This document shows, piece after piece, positions 35,237 through 47,501 of a stretch of DNA of 64,000 nucleotides. Positions within the stretch are counted from its first letter, which is position 1. Every line of letters begins with the position of its first letter. Both the position numbers and the translations under genes were made by a program. Origin of the DNA: Balaenoptera acutorostrata (Eukaryota > Chordata > Mammalia > Artiodactyla > Balaenopteridae); NCBI RefSeq assembly GCF_949987535.1, contig NC_080067.1:372001-436000 (forward strand), read 5' to 3'. The notes beneath the pieces were generated by a model. The model saw only the letters and a list, made by a program, of their open reading frames with translations. It had not been told where the DNA came from and did not search any database.

Positions 35237-37000
35237 CTATTCACCGCACAAGAATATATCTGACTAGTAAGAATCTTCAAACCTATGTATTGATATCTCT
35301 CTGTAAGTGAGCCAAGGGGGAGTAAAGCGGCATAAACACAGCCGTGAATAGCAGCTAAACCCCATTATAAAAATAAATGACTTTTCAAAACCCGTGAAAC
35401 AAAGACAGTGAAAGAGAGAGAAATTCTTACACAATTCGTTCAGGGGCTGTGATGCAACCTGGATTGACCATATCTGGACCCACAGCTGATTGAGACATAA
35501 GGGTGGACACTCTTGGGGCTGAGAGGTTTGGTGAGGTTGGGTGAGCCAAAGCACACCCTTTAAAGTAATACTGCATGGTACCCATCCCATGGGTCCCAAA
35601 TCTCCAGATTCAAGGGCATCTTCCTACGTCGAAAACATGCATGAGAAACCCAGAAGATGGTACACCGTGTGATCGGGAAAGGTTTCTAAAACGCACCTCA
35701 TTTCTCATCTCCTTGTGCTCGGGTTCGCCATTCCAGCCGCTTTACTAGCCATCTCCCTCCTTGGAGAATCAGCACCTTTAACTAAACTCCTGTTCTGTAC
35801 AGGTTGCAATTTGTCCTGAGGATGAACGGGAAGAGGGGGAACCAATGAGAGACTAGCTCTAGGTGTTGGGACAGGCACAGGTCACTCTATTTTCCCATCT
35901 GGAAGAAGAATTAACCACGAGCTCAGCCTGCTCCCCAGAACCAGAAGACGGCGTGAAGCAATCCTGCACTTTTGCGGCCAGCTCCCAAAAAGGCGACTTG
36001 AAAAATGGAGCTCAGGGGCACTGCAATTCCCAAACCTGCAGAGTTATAAATGATAACTCTCGTCCACAAATATATTGAGGGAAGGCAACGAAGAGGATTT
36101 GAAAGCAAGGCAGAATTGCAGGAAACAAATTTCAGGAGGTAGATTCGAATCGCCTTGAAAGCACATGAAAAGCGGCAAAACGTGGACAATGATGCCCTTG
36201 GCCAAAAAGGGCGTATGCGTTTTTTCCTGAATATATTCAGGAAAAAACGCATACGCCCTTTTTGGCCAACCAAGCAACCTGGAAAGGCAAATCAGCGCTA
36301 CAAAGAAGTCTCGCTTCCCAACGGGCAAAAGGGCCATTCAGAAAAAAGTGTCAAAACCAGAAATGCAGGACCGGCCATGGAGAAATGGGAGCCTTGCTAC
36401 ACTGATGGGCGGGATGTAAATTGCCAACAGCCACTCTGGAGAAGTGTACGGTGTGTCCTGAAACATCTAAAAAACACAGCTTAGAGAGCATACGGCACTT
36501 CCACGCATGGGCGTATAAACTGGGAAAACTAAAAATCAGCAAGACACAGGCACCCCAAAGTTTAGGGCTGCTCTGTTGACAAGAACCCCCACTTCATTAC
36601 ACCTTAAATATCCTAGGAAAGAGAAAAATGGATAAAGAAGTTGTGGTCCTCATGTACAATGGAATATCACTCAGCCATGAAATCAACGTCATAAGGCTAG
36701 TAGCAGCACGATGAGTGGATTTAGGTACGACGATTCTAAGTGAAATAAGTCACACAGAAAAAGACACTTATCATAAGATATCACTTATAGAGGGAATGTA
36801 AAAACCGCTACACTTGACCTGAATGACAAAACAGAAGAGAGTCACACGTTTAGAAAACACACTATGGCTGCTGAACGGGAAAGCTGAGGTGGGGTGATGC
36901 ATAAAACAAGGGTTTCAAATTAGCTCAGATACCGTTCCATAAACCCAATATGTAATAGACAAGACCTACTCCTTGCTCAGTGAACTGGACTCAACACCCC
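35237..37000 (+). repeat. Satellite monomer 21 (A-like, 1,764 bp, perfect palindrome)
   Basis: Palindrome 36198-36269 is a perfect 72-bp inverted repeat. Private variants include GAGCCAAGGGGGAG (~35310), GTGAATAGCAGC (~35344), CCATTCAGAAAAAAG (~36335) and CGTATAAACTGGG (~36511). The density of private changes marks it as older than the recently duplicated monomers. Confidence 0.94.
36198..36269 (+). repeat. 72-bp perfect palindrome (monomer 21)
   Basis: Two 36-bp arms with zero spacer and no mismatch, running from TTGGCCAAAAAGGG to CCCTTTTTGGCCAA around CCTGAATATATTCAGG. The same perfect form occurs at 39723-39794, 48457-48528, 50218-50289, 53736-53807, 57254-57325 and 60771-60842. Confidence 0.97.
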
Positions 37001-38765
37001 CTATTCACCGCACAAGAATATATCTGACTAGTAAGAATCTTCAAACCTATGTATTGATATCTCTCTGTAAGTGAGTCAAGGGGGTGTAAAGCGGCATAAA
37101 CACAGCCGTGAAAAGCAGCTAAACCCCATTATAAAAATAAATGACTTTTCAAAACCCGTGAAACAAAGACAGTGAAAGAGAGAGAAATTCTTACACAATT
37201 CGTTCAGGGGCTGTGATGCAACCTGGATTGACCATATCTGGACCCACAGCTGATTGAGACATAAGGGTGGACACTCTTGGGGGCTGAGAGGTTTGGTGAG
37301 GTTGGGTGAGCCAAAGCACACCCTTTAAAGTAATACTGCATGGTACCCATCCCATGGGTCCCAAATCTCCAGGTTCAAGGGCATCTTCCTACGTCGAAAA
37401 CATGCATGAGAAACCCAGAAGATGGTACACCGTGTGATCGGGAAAGGTTTCTAAAACGCACCTCATTTCTCATCTCCTTGTGCTCGGGTTCGCCATTCCA
37501 GCTGCTTTACTAGCCATCTCCCTCCTTGGAGAATCAGCACCTTTAACTAAACTCCTGTTCCGTACAGGTTGCAATTTGTCCTGAGGATGAACGGGAAGAG
37601 GGGGATCCAATGAGAGACTAGCTCTAGGTGTTGGGACAGGCACAGGTCACTCTATTTTCCCATCAGGAAGAAGAATTAACCACGAGCTCAGCCTGCTCCC
37701 CAGAACCAGAAGAGGGCGTGAAGCAATCCTGCACTTTTGCGGCCAGCTCCCAAAAAGGCGACTTGAAAAATGGAGCTCAGGGGCACTGCAATTCCCAAAC
37801 CTGCAGAGTTATAAATGATAACTCTCGTCCACAAATATATTGAGGGAAGGCAACGAAGAGGATTTGAAAGCAAGGCAGAATTGCAGGAAACAGATTTCAG
37901 GAGGTAGATTCGAATCGCCTTGAAAGCACATGAAAAGCGGCAAAACGTGGACAATGCTGCCCTTGGCCAAAAAGGGCGTATGCGTTTTTTCCTGAATATA
38001 TTCAGGAAAAAACGCATACGCCCTTTTGGGCCAACCAATCAACCTGGAAAGGCAAATCAGCGCTCCAAAGAAGTCTCGCGTCCCAGCGGGCAAAAGGGCC
38101 ATGCGGAAAAAAGTGTCCAAACCAGAAATGCAGGACCGGCCATGGAGAAATGGGAGCCTTGCTACGCTGATGGGCGGGATGTAAATTGCCAACAGCCACT
38201 CTGGAAAAGTGTACGGTGTGTCCTGAAACCTCTAAAAAACACAGCTTAGAGAGGATACGGCACTTCCACGCATGGGCGTATAAATTGGGAAAACTAAAAA
38301 TCAGCAAGACACAGGCACCCCAAAGTTTAGGGCTGCTCTGTTGAGAAGAACCCCCACTTCATTACACCTTAAATATCCTGGGAAAGAGAAAAATGGATAA
38401 AGAAGTTGTGCTCCTCATGTACAATGGAATATCACTCAGCCATGAAATCAACGTCATAAGGCTAGTAGCAGCACGATGAGTGGATTTAGGTACGACGATT
38501 CTAAGTGAAATAAGTCACACAGAAAAAGACACTTATCATAAGATATCACTTATAGAGGGAATGTAAAAACCGCTACACTTGACCTGAATGACAAAACAGA
38601 AGAGAGTCACACGTTTAGAAAACACACTATGGCTGCTGAACGGGAAAGGTGAGGTGGGGTGATGCATAAAACAAGGGTTTCAAATTAGCTCAGATACCGT
38701 TCCATAAACCCAATATGTAATAGACAAGACCTACTCCTTGCTCAGTGAACTGGACTCAACACCCC
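37001..38765 (+). repeat. Satellite monomer 22 (A-type, 1,765 bp)
   Basis: Resembles monomer 7 at an offset of 26,424 bp, with the shared GGATCC (~37604), but with extra private changes such as CTTGGGGGCTGAG (one extra G near 37280) and ACAATGCTGCCC. Palindrome 37963-38034. Its tail shares GTTGAGAAGAACC and GTTGTGCTCC with monomer 3. Confidence 0.94.
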
Positions 38766-40525
38766 CTATTCAACGCACAAGAATATATCTGACTAGTAAG
38801 AATCTTCAAACCTATGTATTGATATCTCTCTGTAAGTGAGTCAAGGGGGTGTAAAGCGGCATAAACACAGCCGTGAAAAGCAGCTAAACCCCATTATAAA
38901 AATAAATGACTTTTCAAAACCCGTGAAACAAAGACAGTGAAAGAGAGAGAAATTCTTACACAATTCGTTCAGGGGCTGTGATGCAACCTGGATTGACCAT
39001 ATCTAGACCCACAGCTGATTGAGACATAAGGGTGGACACTCTTGGGGCTGAGAGGTTTGGTGAGGTTGGGTGAGCCAACGCAGACCCTTTAAAGTAATAC
39101 TGCATGGTACTCATCCCATGAGTCCCAAATCTCCAGGCTCAAGGGCATCTTCCTACGTCGAAAACATGCATGAGAAACCCAGAAGATGGTACACCGTGTG
39201 ATCGGGAAAGGTTTCTAAAACGCACCTCATTTCTCATCTCCTGGTGCTCGGGTTCGCCATTCCAGCCGCTTTACTAGCCATCTCCCTCCTTGGAGAATCA
39301 GCACCTTTAACCTCCTGTTCCGTACAGGTTGCAATTTGTCATGAGGATGAACGGGAAGAGGGGGAACCAATGAGAGACTAGCTCTAGGTGTTGGGACAGG
39401 CACAGGTCACTCTAATTTCCCATCAGGAAGAAGAATTAACCACAGGCTTAGCCTGCCCTCTGGAACCAGAATAGGGCCTGAAGCAATCCTGCGCTTTTGC
39501 GGCCAGCTCCCAAAAAAGCGACTTGAAAAATGGAGCTCAGGGGCACTGCAATTCACAAATCTGCAGAGTTATAAATGATAACTCTCGTCCACAAATATAT
39601 TGAGGGAAGGCAACGAAGAGGATTTAAAAGCAAGGCTGAATTGCAGGAAACAGATTTCAGGAGGTAGATTCGAATCGCCTTGAAAGCACATGAAAAGCGG
39701 CAAAACGTGGACAATGATGCCCTTGGCCAAAAAGGGCGTATGCGTTTTTTCCTGAATATATTCAGGAAAAAACGCATACGCCCTTTTTGGCCAACCAAGC
39801 AACCTGGAAAGGCAAATCAGCGCTCCAAAGAAGTCTCGCTTCCCAGCAGGCAAAAGGGCCATGCGGAAAAAAGTGTCCAAACCAGAAATGCAGGACCGGC
39901 CATGGAGCAATGGGAGCCTTGCTACGCTGATGGGCGGGATGTAAATTGCCAACAGCCACTCTGGAGAAGTGTACGGTGTATCCTGAAACCTCTAAAAAAC
40001 ACAGCTTAGAGAGCATACGGCACTTCCACGCATGGGCGTATAAATTGGGAAAACTAAAAATCAGCAAGACACAGGCACCCCAAAGTTTAGGGCTGCTCTG
40101 TTGACAACAACCCCCACTTCATTACACCTTAAATATCCTAGGAAAGAGATAAATGGATAAAGAAGTTGTGGTCCTCATGTACAATGGAATATCACTCAGC
40201 CATGTAATCAACGTCATAAGGCTAGTAGCAGCACGATGAGTGGATTTAGGTACGACGATTCTAAGTGAAATAAGTCACACAGAAAAAGACACTTGTTATA
40301 AGATATCACTTATAGAGTGAATGTAAAAACCGCTACACTTGAACTGAATTACAAAACAGAACAGAGTGACACATTTAGAAAACACACTATGGCTGCTGAA
40401 CGGGAAAGGTGAGGTGGGGTGATGCATAAAACAAGGGTTTCAAATTAGCTCCGATACAGTTCCATAAACCCAATATGTAATAGACAAGACGTACTCCTTG
40501 CTGAGTGAACTGGACTCAACACCCC
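38766..40525 (+). repeat. Satellite monomer 23 (mosaic, 1,760 bp, perfect palindrome)
   Basis: A-type front (GAATCTTCAAACC, AATAAATGAC), short TAACCTCC, and a B-type L1-derived tail (ACTTGTTATAAGATATC, GATACAGTTCC). It shares CACAGGCTTAGCC and GAATAGGGCCTG (~39430-39478) with monomer 8, at an offset of 26,425 bp. Palindrome 39723-39794 is perfect. Confidence 0.93.
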
Positions 40526-42287
40526 CTATTCACCGCACAAGCATATATCTGACTAGTAAGAAGCTGCAAACCTATGTATTGATATCTCTCTGTAAGTGAG
40601 TCAAGGGGGTATAAACTGACATAAACACAGCCGTGAAAAGCAGCTAAACCCCATTATAAAAATAAATTCCTTTTCAAAACCCGTGAAGCAAAGACAGTGA
40701 AAGAGAGAGAAATTCTTACAAAATTCGTTCATGGGCTGTGATGCAACCTGGATTGACCATATCTAGACCCACAGCTGATTGAGACATAAGGGTGGACACT
40801 CTTGGGGCTGAGAGGTTTGGTGAGGTTGGGTGAGCCAACGCAGACCCTTTAAAGTAATACTGAATGGTACCCATCCCATGGGTCCCAAATCTCCAGGTTC
40901 AAGGGCATCTTCCTACATCGAAAACATGCATGAGAAACCCAGAAGATGGTACACCGTGTGATCGGAAAAGGTTTCTAAAACGCACCTCATTTCTCACATC
41001 CTTGAGCTCGGGTTTACCATTCCATCCACTTTACTAGCAATCTCACTCCTTGGAGAATCAGCACCTTTAACCTCCTGTTCCGTACAGGTTGCAATTTGTC
41101 CTGAGGATGAACGAGAAGAGGGGGAACCAATGAGAGACTAGCTCTAGGTGTTGGGACAGGCACAGACCACTGTATTTTCCCATCAGGAAGAAGAATTAAC
41201 CACAAGCTCAGCCTGCCCCCCAGAACCAGAAGAGGGCCTGAAGCAATCCTGCGCTTTTGCGGCCCGCTCCAAAAAAGCGAGTTGAAAAATGGAGCTCAGG
41301 GGCACTGCAATTCACAAACCTGCAGAGTTATAAATGATAACTCTCGTCCAAAAATATATTGAGGGAAGGCAACGAAGAGGATTTGAAAGCAAGGCAGAAT
41401 TGCAGGAAACAGATTTCAGGAGGTAGATTCGAATCGCCTTGAAAGCACATGAAAAGCGGCAAAACGTGGAAAATGATGCCCTTGGCCAAAAAGGGCGTAT
41501 GCGTTGTTTCCTGAATATATTCAGGAAAAAATGCATACACCCTTTTGGCCAACCAAGCAACCTGGGAAGGCAAATCAGCGCTCCAAAGAAGTCTCGCTTC
41601 GCAGCGGGCAAAAGGGCCATGCGGAAAAAAGTGTACAAACCAGAAATGCAGGACCGGCCATGGAGAAATGGGAGCCTTGCTACGCTGATGGGCGTGATGT
41701 AAATTGCCAACAGCCACTCTGGAGAAGTGTACGTTGTGTCCTGAAACATCTAAGAAAACACAGCTTTTAGAGCATAGGGCACTTCCACTCATGGGCGTAT
41801 AAATTGGGAAAACTAAAAATCAGCAGCAAGACACAGGCACCCCAAAATTTAGGGCTGCTCTGTTGACAAGAACCCCCACTTCATTACACCTTAAATATCC
41901 TAGGAAAGAGATAAATGGATAAAGAAGTTGTGGTCCTCATGTACAATGGAATATCACTCAGCCATGTAATCAACGTCATAAGGCTAGTAGCAGCACGATG
42001 AGTGGATTTAGGTACGACGATTCTAAGTGAAATAAGTCACACAGAAAAAGACACTTATCATAAGATATCACTTATAGAGGGAATGTAAAAACCGCTACAC
42101 TTGAACTGAATTACAAAACAGAACAGAGTGACACATTTAGAAAACACACTATGGCTGCTGAACGGGAAAGGTGAGGTGGGGTGATGCATAAAACAAGGGT
42201 TTCAAATTAGCTCAGATACCGTTCCATAAACCCAATATGTAATAGACAAGACCTACTCCTTGCTGATTGAACTGGACTCAACATCCC
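40526..42287 (+). repeat. Satellite monomer 24 (B-type with 3-bp insertion, 1,762 bp)
   Basis: B-type. The usual ATCAGCAAGACAC is ATCAGCAGCAAGACAC at ~41819, a 3-bp slippage that explains its length against 1,759 bp. The front and middle match monomers 9/11; the tail (CAAAATTTAGGG, GATTGAACTGG) matches monomer 10, so it is a mosaic. Palindrome 41482-41552. Confidence 0.94.
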
Positions 42288-44045
42288 CTATTCACCGCAC
42301 AAGCATATATCTGACTAGAAAGAAGCTGCAAACCTATGTATTGATATCTCTCTGTAAGTGAGTCAAGGGGGTATAAAGTGACATAAACACAGCCGTGAAA
42401 AGCATCTAAACCCCATTATAAAAATAAATTCCTTTTCAAAACCCGTGAAGCAAAGACAGTGAAAGAGAGAGAAATTCTTACAAAATTCGTTCATGGGCTG
42501 TGATGCAACCTCGATTGACCATATCTAGACCCACAGCTGATTGAGACATAAGGGTGGACACTCTTGGGGCTGAGAGGTTTGGTGAGGTTGGGTGAGCCAA
42601 CGCAGACCCTTTAAAGTAATACTGAATGGTACCCATCCCATGTGTCCCAAATCTCCAGGTTCAAGGGCATCTTCCTACATCGAAAACATGCATGAGAAAC
42701 CCAGAAGATGGTACACCGTGTGATCGGAAAAGGTTTCTAAAACGCACCTCATTTCTCACATCCTTGAGCTCGGGTTTACCATTCCATCCACTTTACTAGC
42801 CATCTCACTCCTTGGAGAATCAGCACCTTTAACCTCCTGTTCCGTACAGTTTGCAATTTGTCCTGAGGATGAACGAGAAGAGGGGGAACCAATGAGAGAC
42901 TAGCTCTAGGTGTTGGGACAGGCACAGACCACTGTATTTTCCCATCAGGAAGAAGAATTAACCACAAGCTCAGCCTGCCCCCCAGAACCAGAAGAGGGCC
43001 TGAAGCAATCCTGCGCTTTTGCGGCCCGCTCCAAAAAAGCGAGTTGAAAAATGGAGCTCAGGGGCACTGCAATTCACAAACCTGCAGAGTTATAAATGAT
43101 AACTCTCGTCCACAAATATATTGAGGGAAGGCAACGAAGAGGATTTGAAAGCAAGGCAGAATTGCAGGAAACAGATTTCAGGAGGTAGATTCGAATCGCC
43201 TTGAAAGCACATGAAAAGCGGCAAAACGTGGAAAATGATGCCCTTGGCCAAAAAGGGCGTATGCGTTGTTTCCTGAATATATTCAGGAAAAAATGCATAC
43301 ACCCTTTTGGCCAACCAAGCAACCTGGGAAGGCAAATCAGCGCTCCAAAGAAGTCTCGCTTCGCAGCGGGCAAAAGGGCCATGCGGAAAAAAGTGTACAA
43401 ACCAGAAATGCAGGACCGGCCATGGAGAAATGGGAGCCTTGCTACGCTGATGGGCGTGATGTAAATTGCCAACAGCCACTCTGGAGAAGTGTACTTTGTG
43501 TCCTGAAACATCTAAGAAAACACAGCTTATAGAGCATAGGGCACTTCCACTCATGGGCGTATAAATTGGGAAAACTAAAAATCAGCAAGACACAGGCACC
43601 CGAAAGTTTAGGGCTGCTCTGTTGACAAGAACCCCCACTTCATTACACCTTAAATATCCTAGGAAAGAGATAAATGGATAAAGAAGTTGTGGTCCTCATG
43701 TACAATGGAATATCACTCAGCCATGTAATCAACGTCATAAGGCTAGTAGCAGCACGATGAGTGGATTTAGGTACGACGATTCTAAGTGAAATAAGTCACA
43801 CAGAAAAAGACACTTGTTATAAGATATCACTTATAGAGGGAATGTAAAAACCGCTACACTTGAACTGAATTACAAAACAGAACAGAGTGACACATTTAGA
43901 AAACACACTATGGCTGCTGAACGGGAAAGGTGAGGTGGGGTGATGCATAAAACAAGGGTTTCAAATTAGCTCCGATACGTTCCATAAACCCAATATGTAA
44001 TAGACAAGACGTACTCCTTGCTGAGTGAACTGGACTCAACACCCC
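42288..44045 (+). repeat. Satellite monomer 25 (B-type, 1,758 bp)
   Basis: B-type with CCTCGATTGACC (~42509), CCCATGTGTCCC and GTACAGTTTGC as markers. One base is missing at ~43977 (GATACGTTCC where sisters have GATACAGTTCC), accounting for 1,758 bp. Palindrome 43244-43314, eroded right arm. Confidence 0.94.
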
Positions 44046-45804
44046 CTATTCACCGCACAAGCATATATCTGACTAGTAAGAAGCTGCAAACCTATGTACT
44101 GATATCTCTCTGTAAGTGAGTCAAGGGGGTATAAAGTGACATAAACACAGCCGTGAAAAGCAGCTAAACCCCATTATAAAAATAAATTCCTTTTCAAAAC
44201 CCGTGAAGCAAAGACAGTGAAAGAGAGAGAAATTCTTACAAAATTCGTTCATGGGCTGTGATGCAACCTCGATTGACCATATCTAGACCCACAGCTGATT
44301 GAGACATAAGGGTGGACACTCTTGGGGCTGAGAGGTTTGGTGAGGTTGGGTGAGCCAACGCAGACCCTTTAAAGTAATACTGAATGGTACCCATCCCATG
44401 GGTCCCAAATCTCCAGGTTCAAGGGCATCTTCCTACATCGAAAACATGCATGAGAAACCCAGAAGATGGTACACCGTGTGATCGGAAAAGGTTTCTAAAA
44501 CGCACCTCATTTCTCACATCCTTGAGCTCGGGTTTACCATTCCATCCACTTTACTAGCCATCTCACTCCTTGGAGAATCAGCACCTTTAACCTCCTCTTC
44601 CGTACAGGTTGCAATTTGTCCTGAGGATGAACGGGAAGAGGGGGAACCAATGAGAGACTAGCTCTAGGTGTTGGGACAGGCACAGACCACTGTATTTTCC
44701 CATCAGGAAGAAGAATTAACCACAAGCTCAGCCTGCCCCCCAGAACCAGAAGAGTCCCTGAAGCAATCCTGCGCTTTTGCGGCCCGCTCCAAAAAAGCGA
44801 GTTGAAAAATGAAGCTCAGGGGCACTGCAATTCACAAACCTGCAGAGTTATAAATGATAACTCTCGTCCACAAATATATTGAGGGAAGGCAACGAAGAGG
44901 ATTTGAAAGCAAGGCAGAATTGCAGGAAACAGATTTCAGGAGGTAGATTCGAATCGCCTTGAAAGCACATGAAAAGCGGCAAAACGTGGAAAATGATGCC
45001 CTTGGCCAAAAAGGGCGTATGCGTTGTTTCCTGAATATATTCAGGAAAAAATGCATACACCCTTTTGGCCAACCAAGCAACCTGGGAAGGCAAATCAGCG
45101 CTCCAAAGAAGTCTCGCTTCGCAGCGGGCAAAAGGGCCATGCGGAAAAAAGTGTACAAACCAGAAATGCAGGACCGGCCATGGAGAAATGGGAGCCTTGC
45201 TACGCTGATGGGCGTGATGTAAATTGCCAACAGCCACTCTGGAGAAGTGTACTTTGTGTCCTGAAACATCTAAGAAAACACAGCTTATAGAGCATAGGGC
45301 ACTTCCACTCATGGGCGTATAAATTGGGAAAACTAAAAATCAGCAAGACACAGGCACCCGAAAGTTTAGGGCTGCTCTGTTGACAAGAACCCCCACTTCA
45401 TTACACCTTAAATATCCTAGGAAAGAGATAAATGGATAAAGAAGTTGTGGTCCTCATGTACAATGGAATATCACTCAGCCATGTAATCAACGTCATAAGG
45501 CAAGTAGCAGCACGATGAGTGGATTTAGGTACGACAATTCTAAGTGAAATAAGTCACACAGAAAAAGACACTTGTTATAAGATATCACTTATAGAGGGAA
45601 TGTAAAAACCGCTACACTTGAACTGAATTACAAAACAGAACAGAGTGACACATTTAGAAAACACACTATGGCTGCTGAACGGGAAAGGTGAGGTGGGGTG
45701 ATGCATAAAACAAGGGTTTCAAATTAGCTCAGATACCGTTCCATAAACCCAATATGTAATAGACAAGACCTACTCCTTGCTGATTGAACTGGACTCAACA
45801 TCCC
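44046..45804 (+). repeat. Satellite monomer 26 (B-type, 1,759 bp)
   Basis: Shares AGAGTCCCTGAAG (~44751) and AAAATGAAGCTC (~44806) with monomer 4 only, at an offset of 38,753 bp. Other markers are TATGTACTGATATC and ACGACAATTC. Palindrome 45002-45072, eroded right arm. Confidence 0.94.
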
Positions 45805-47501
45805 CTATTCACCGCACAAGCATATATCTGACTAGAAAGAAGCTGCAAACCTATGTATTGATATCTCTCTGTAAGTGAGTCAAGGGGGTGTAAAGTGACA
45901 TAAACACAGCCGTGAAAAGCAGCTAAACCCCATTATAAAAATAAATAACTTTTCAAAACCCGTGAAACAAAGACAGTGAAAGAGAGAGAAATTCTTACAA
46001 AATACGTTCAGGGGCTGTGATGCAACATGGATTGACCATATCTAGACCCACAGCTGATTGAGACATAAGGGTGGACACTCTTGGGGCTGAGAGGTTTGGT
46101 GAGGTTGGGTGAGCCAACGCAGACCCTTTAAAGTAATACTGCATGGTACCCATCCCATGCGTCCCAAATCTCCAGGTTCAAGGGCATCTTCCTACATCGA
46201 AAACATGCATGAGAAACCCAGAACATGGTACACCGTGTGATCGGGAAAGGTTTCTAAAACGCACCTCATTTCTCACATCCTTGAGCTCCCGTTTACCATT
46301 CCATCCACTTTACTAGCCATCTCACTCCTCAGAGAATCAGCACCTTTAACCACCTTTCCCGTACAGGTTGCAATTTGTCCTGAGGATGAACGGGAAGAGG
46401 GGGAACCAATGAGAGACTAGCTCTAGGTGTTGGGACAGGCACAGACTACTGTATTTTCCCATCAGGAAGAAGAATTAACCACAAGTTCAGCCTGTCCCCC
46501 AGAACCAGAAGAGGGCCTGAATCAATCCTGCGCTTTTGCGGCCCGCTCCAAAAAAGCGAGTTGAAAAATGGAGCTCAGGTGCACTGCAATTCACAAACCT
46601 GCAGAGTTATAAATGATAACTCTCGTCCACAAATATATTGAGGGAAGGCAACGAAGAGGATTTGAAAGCAAGGCAGAATTGCAGGAAACAGATTTCAGGA
46701 GGTAGATTCGAATCGCCTTGGAAGCAGATGAAAAGCGGCAAAACGTGGAAAATGATGCCCTTTTTGGCCAACCAAGCAACCTGGAAAGGCAAATCAGCGC
46801 TCCAAAGAAGTCTCGCTTCCCAGCGGGCAAAACGGCCATGCGGAAAAAAGTGTACAAACCAGAAATGCAGGACCGGCCATGGAGAAATGGGAGCCTTGCT
46901 ACGCTGATGGGCGGGATGTAAATTGCCAACAGCCACTCTGGAGAAGTGTACGGTGTGTCCTAAAACATCTAAAAAACACAGCTTAGAGAACATAGGGCAC
47001 TTCCACTCATGGGCGTATAAATTGGGAAAACTAAAAATCAGCAAGACACAGGCACCCCAAAGTTTAGGGCTGCTCTGTTGACAAGAACCCCCACTTCATT
47101 ACACCTTAAATATCCTAGGAAAGAGAAAAATGGATAAAGAAGTTGTGGTCCTCATGTACAATGGAATATCACTCAGCCATGTAATCAACGTCATAAGGCT
47201 AGTAGAAGCACGATGAGTGGATTTAGGTACGACGATTCTAAGTGAAATAAGTCACACAGAAAAAGACACTTATCATAAGATATCACTTATAGAGTGAATG
47301 TAAAAACCGCTACACTTGAACTGAATTACAAAACAGAACAGAGTCACACGTTTAGAAAACACACTATGGCTGCTGAACGGGAAAGGTGAGGTGGGGTGAT
47401 GCATAAACAAGTGTTTCAAATTAGCTCAGATACCGTTCCATAAACCCAATATGTAATAGACAAGACCTACTCCTTGCTCAGTGAACTGGACTCAACACCC
47501 C
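45805..47501 (+). repeat. Satellite monomer 27 (palindrome-deletion derivative, 1,697 bp)
   Basis: The only monomer without the palindrome. GATGCCC runs straight into TTTTTGGCCAACC at 46754-46773, so 61 bp are missing between two GCCCTT direct repeats; restoring them gives the normal 1,758 bp. It is otherwise rich in private changes (ACTCCTCAGAGAATC, AACCACCTTTCCC, GAGCTCCCGTTTACC). It shares CCATGCGTCCC (~46157) with monomer 5. Confidence 0.96.
46757..46771 (+). repeat. Palindrome deletion scar (monomer 27)
   Basis: GCCCTTTTTGGCCAA is all that remains. In intact copies GCCCTT occurs once overlapping the left edge and again 61 bp later in the right arm. Here one copy of that 6-bp repeat and everything between is gone, as expected for a slippage or hairpin-bypass deletion. 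Confidence 0.93.
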
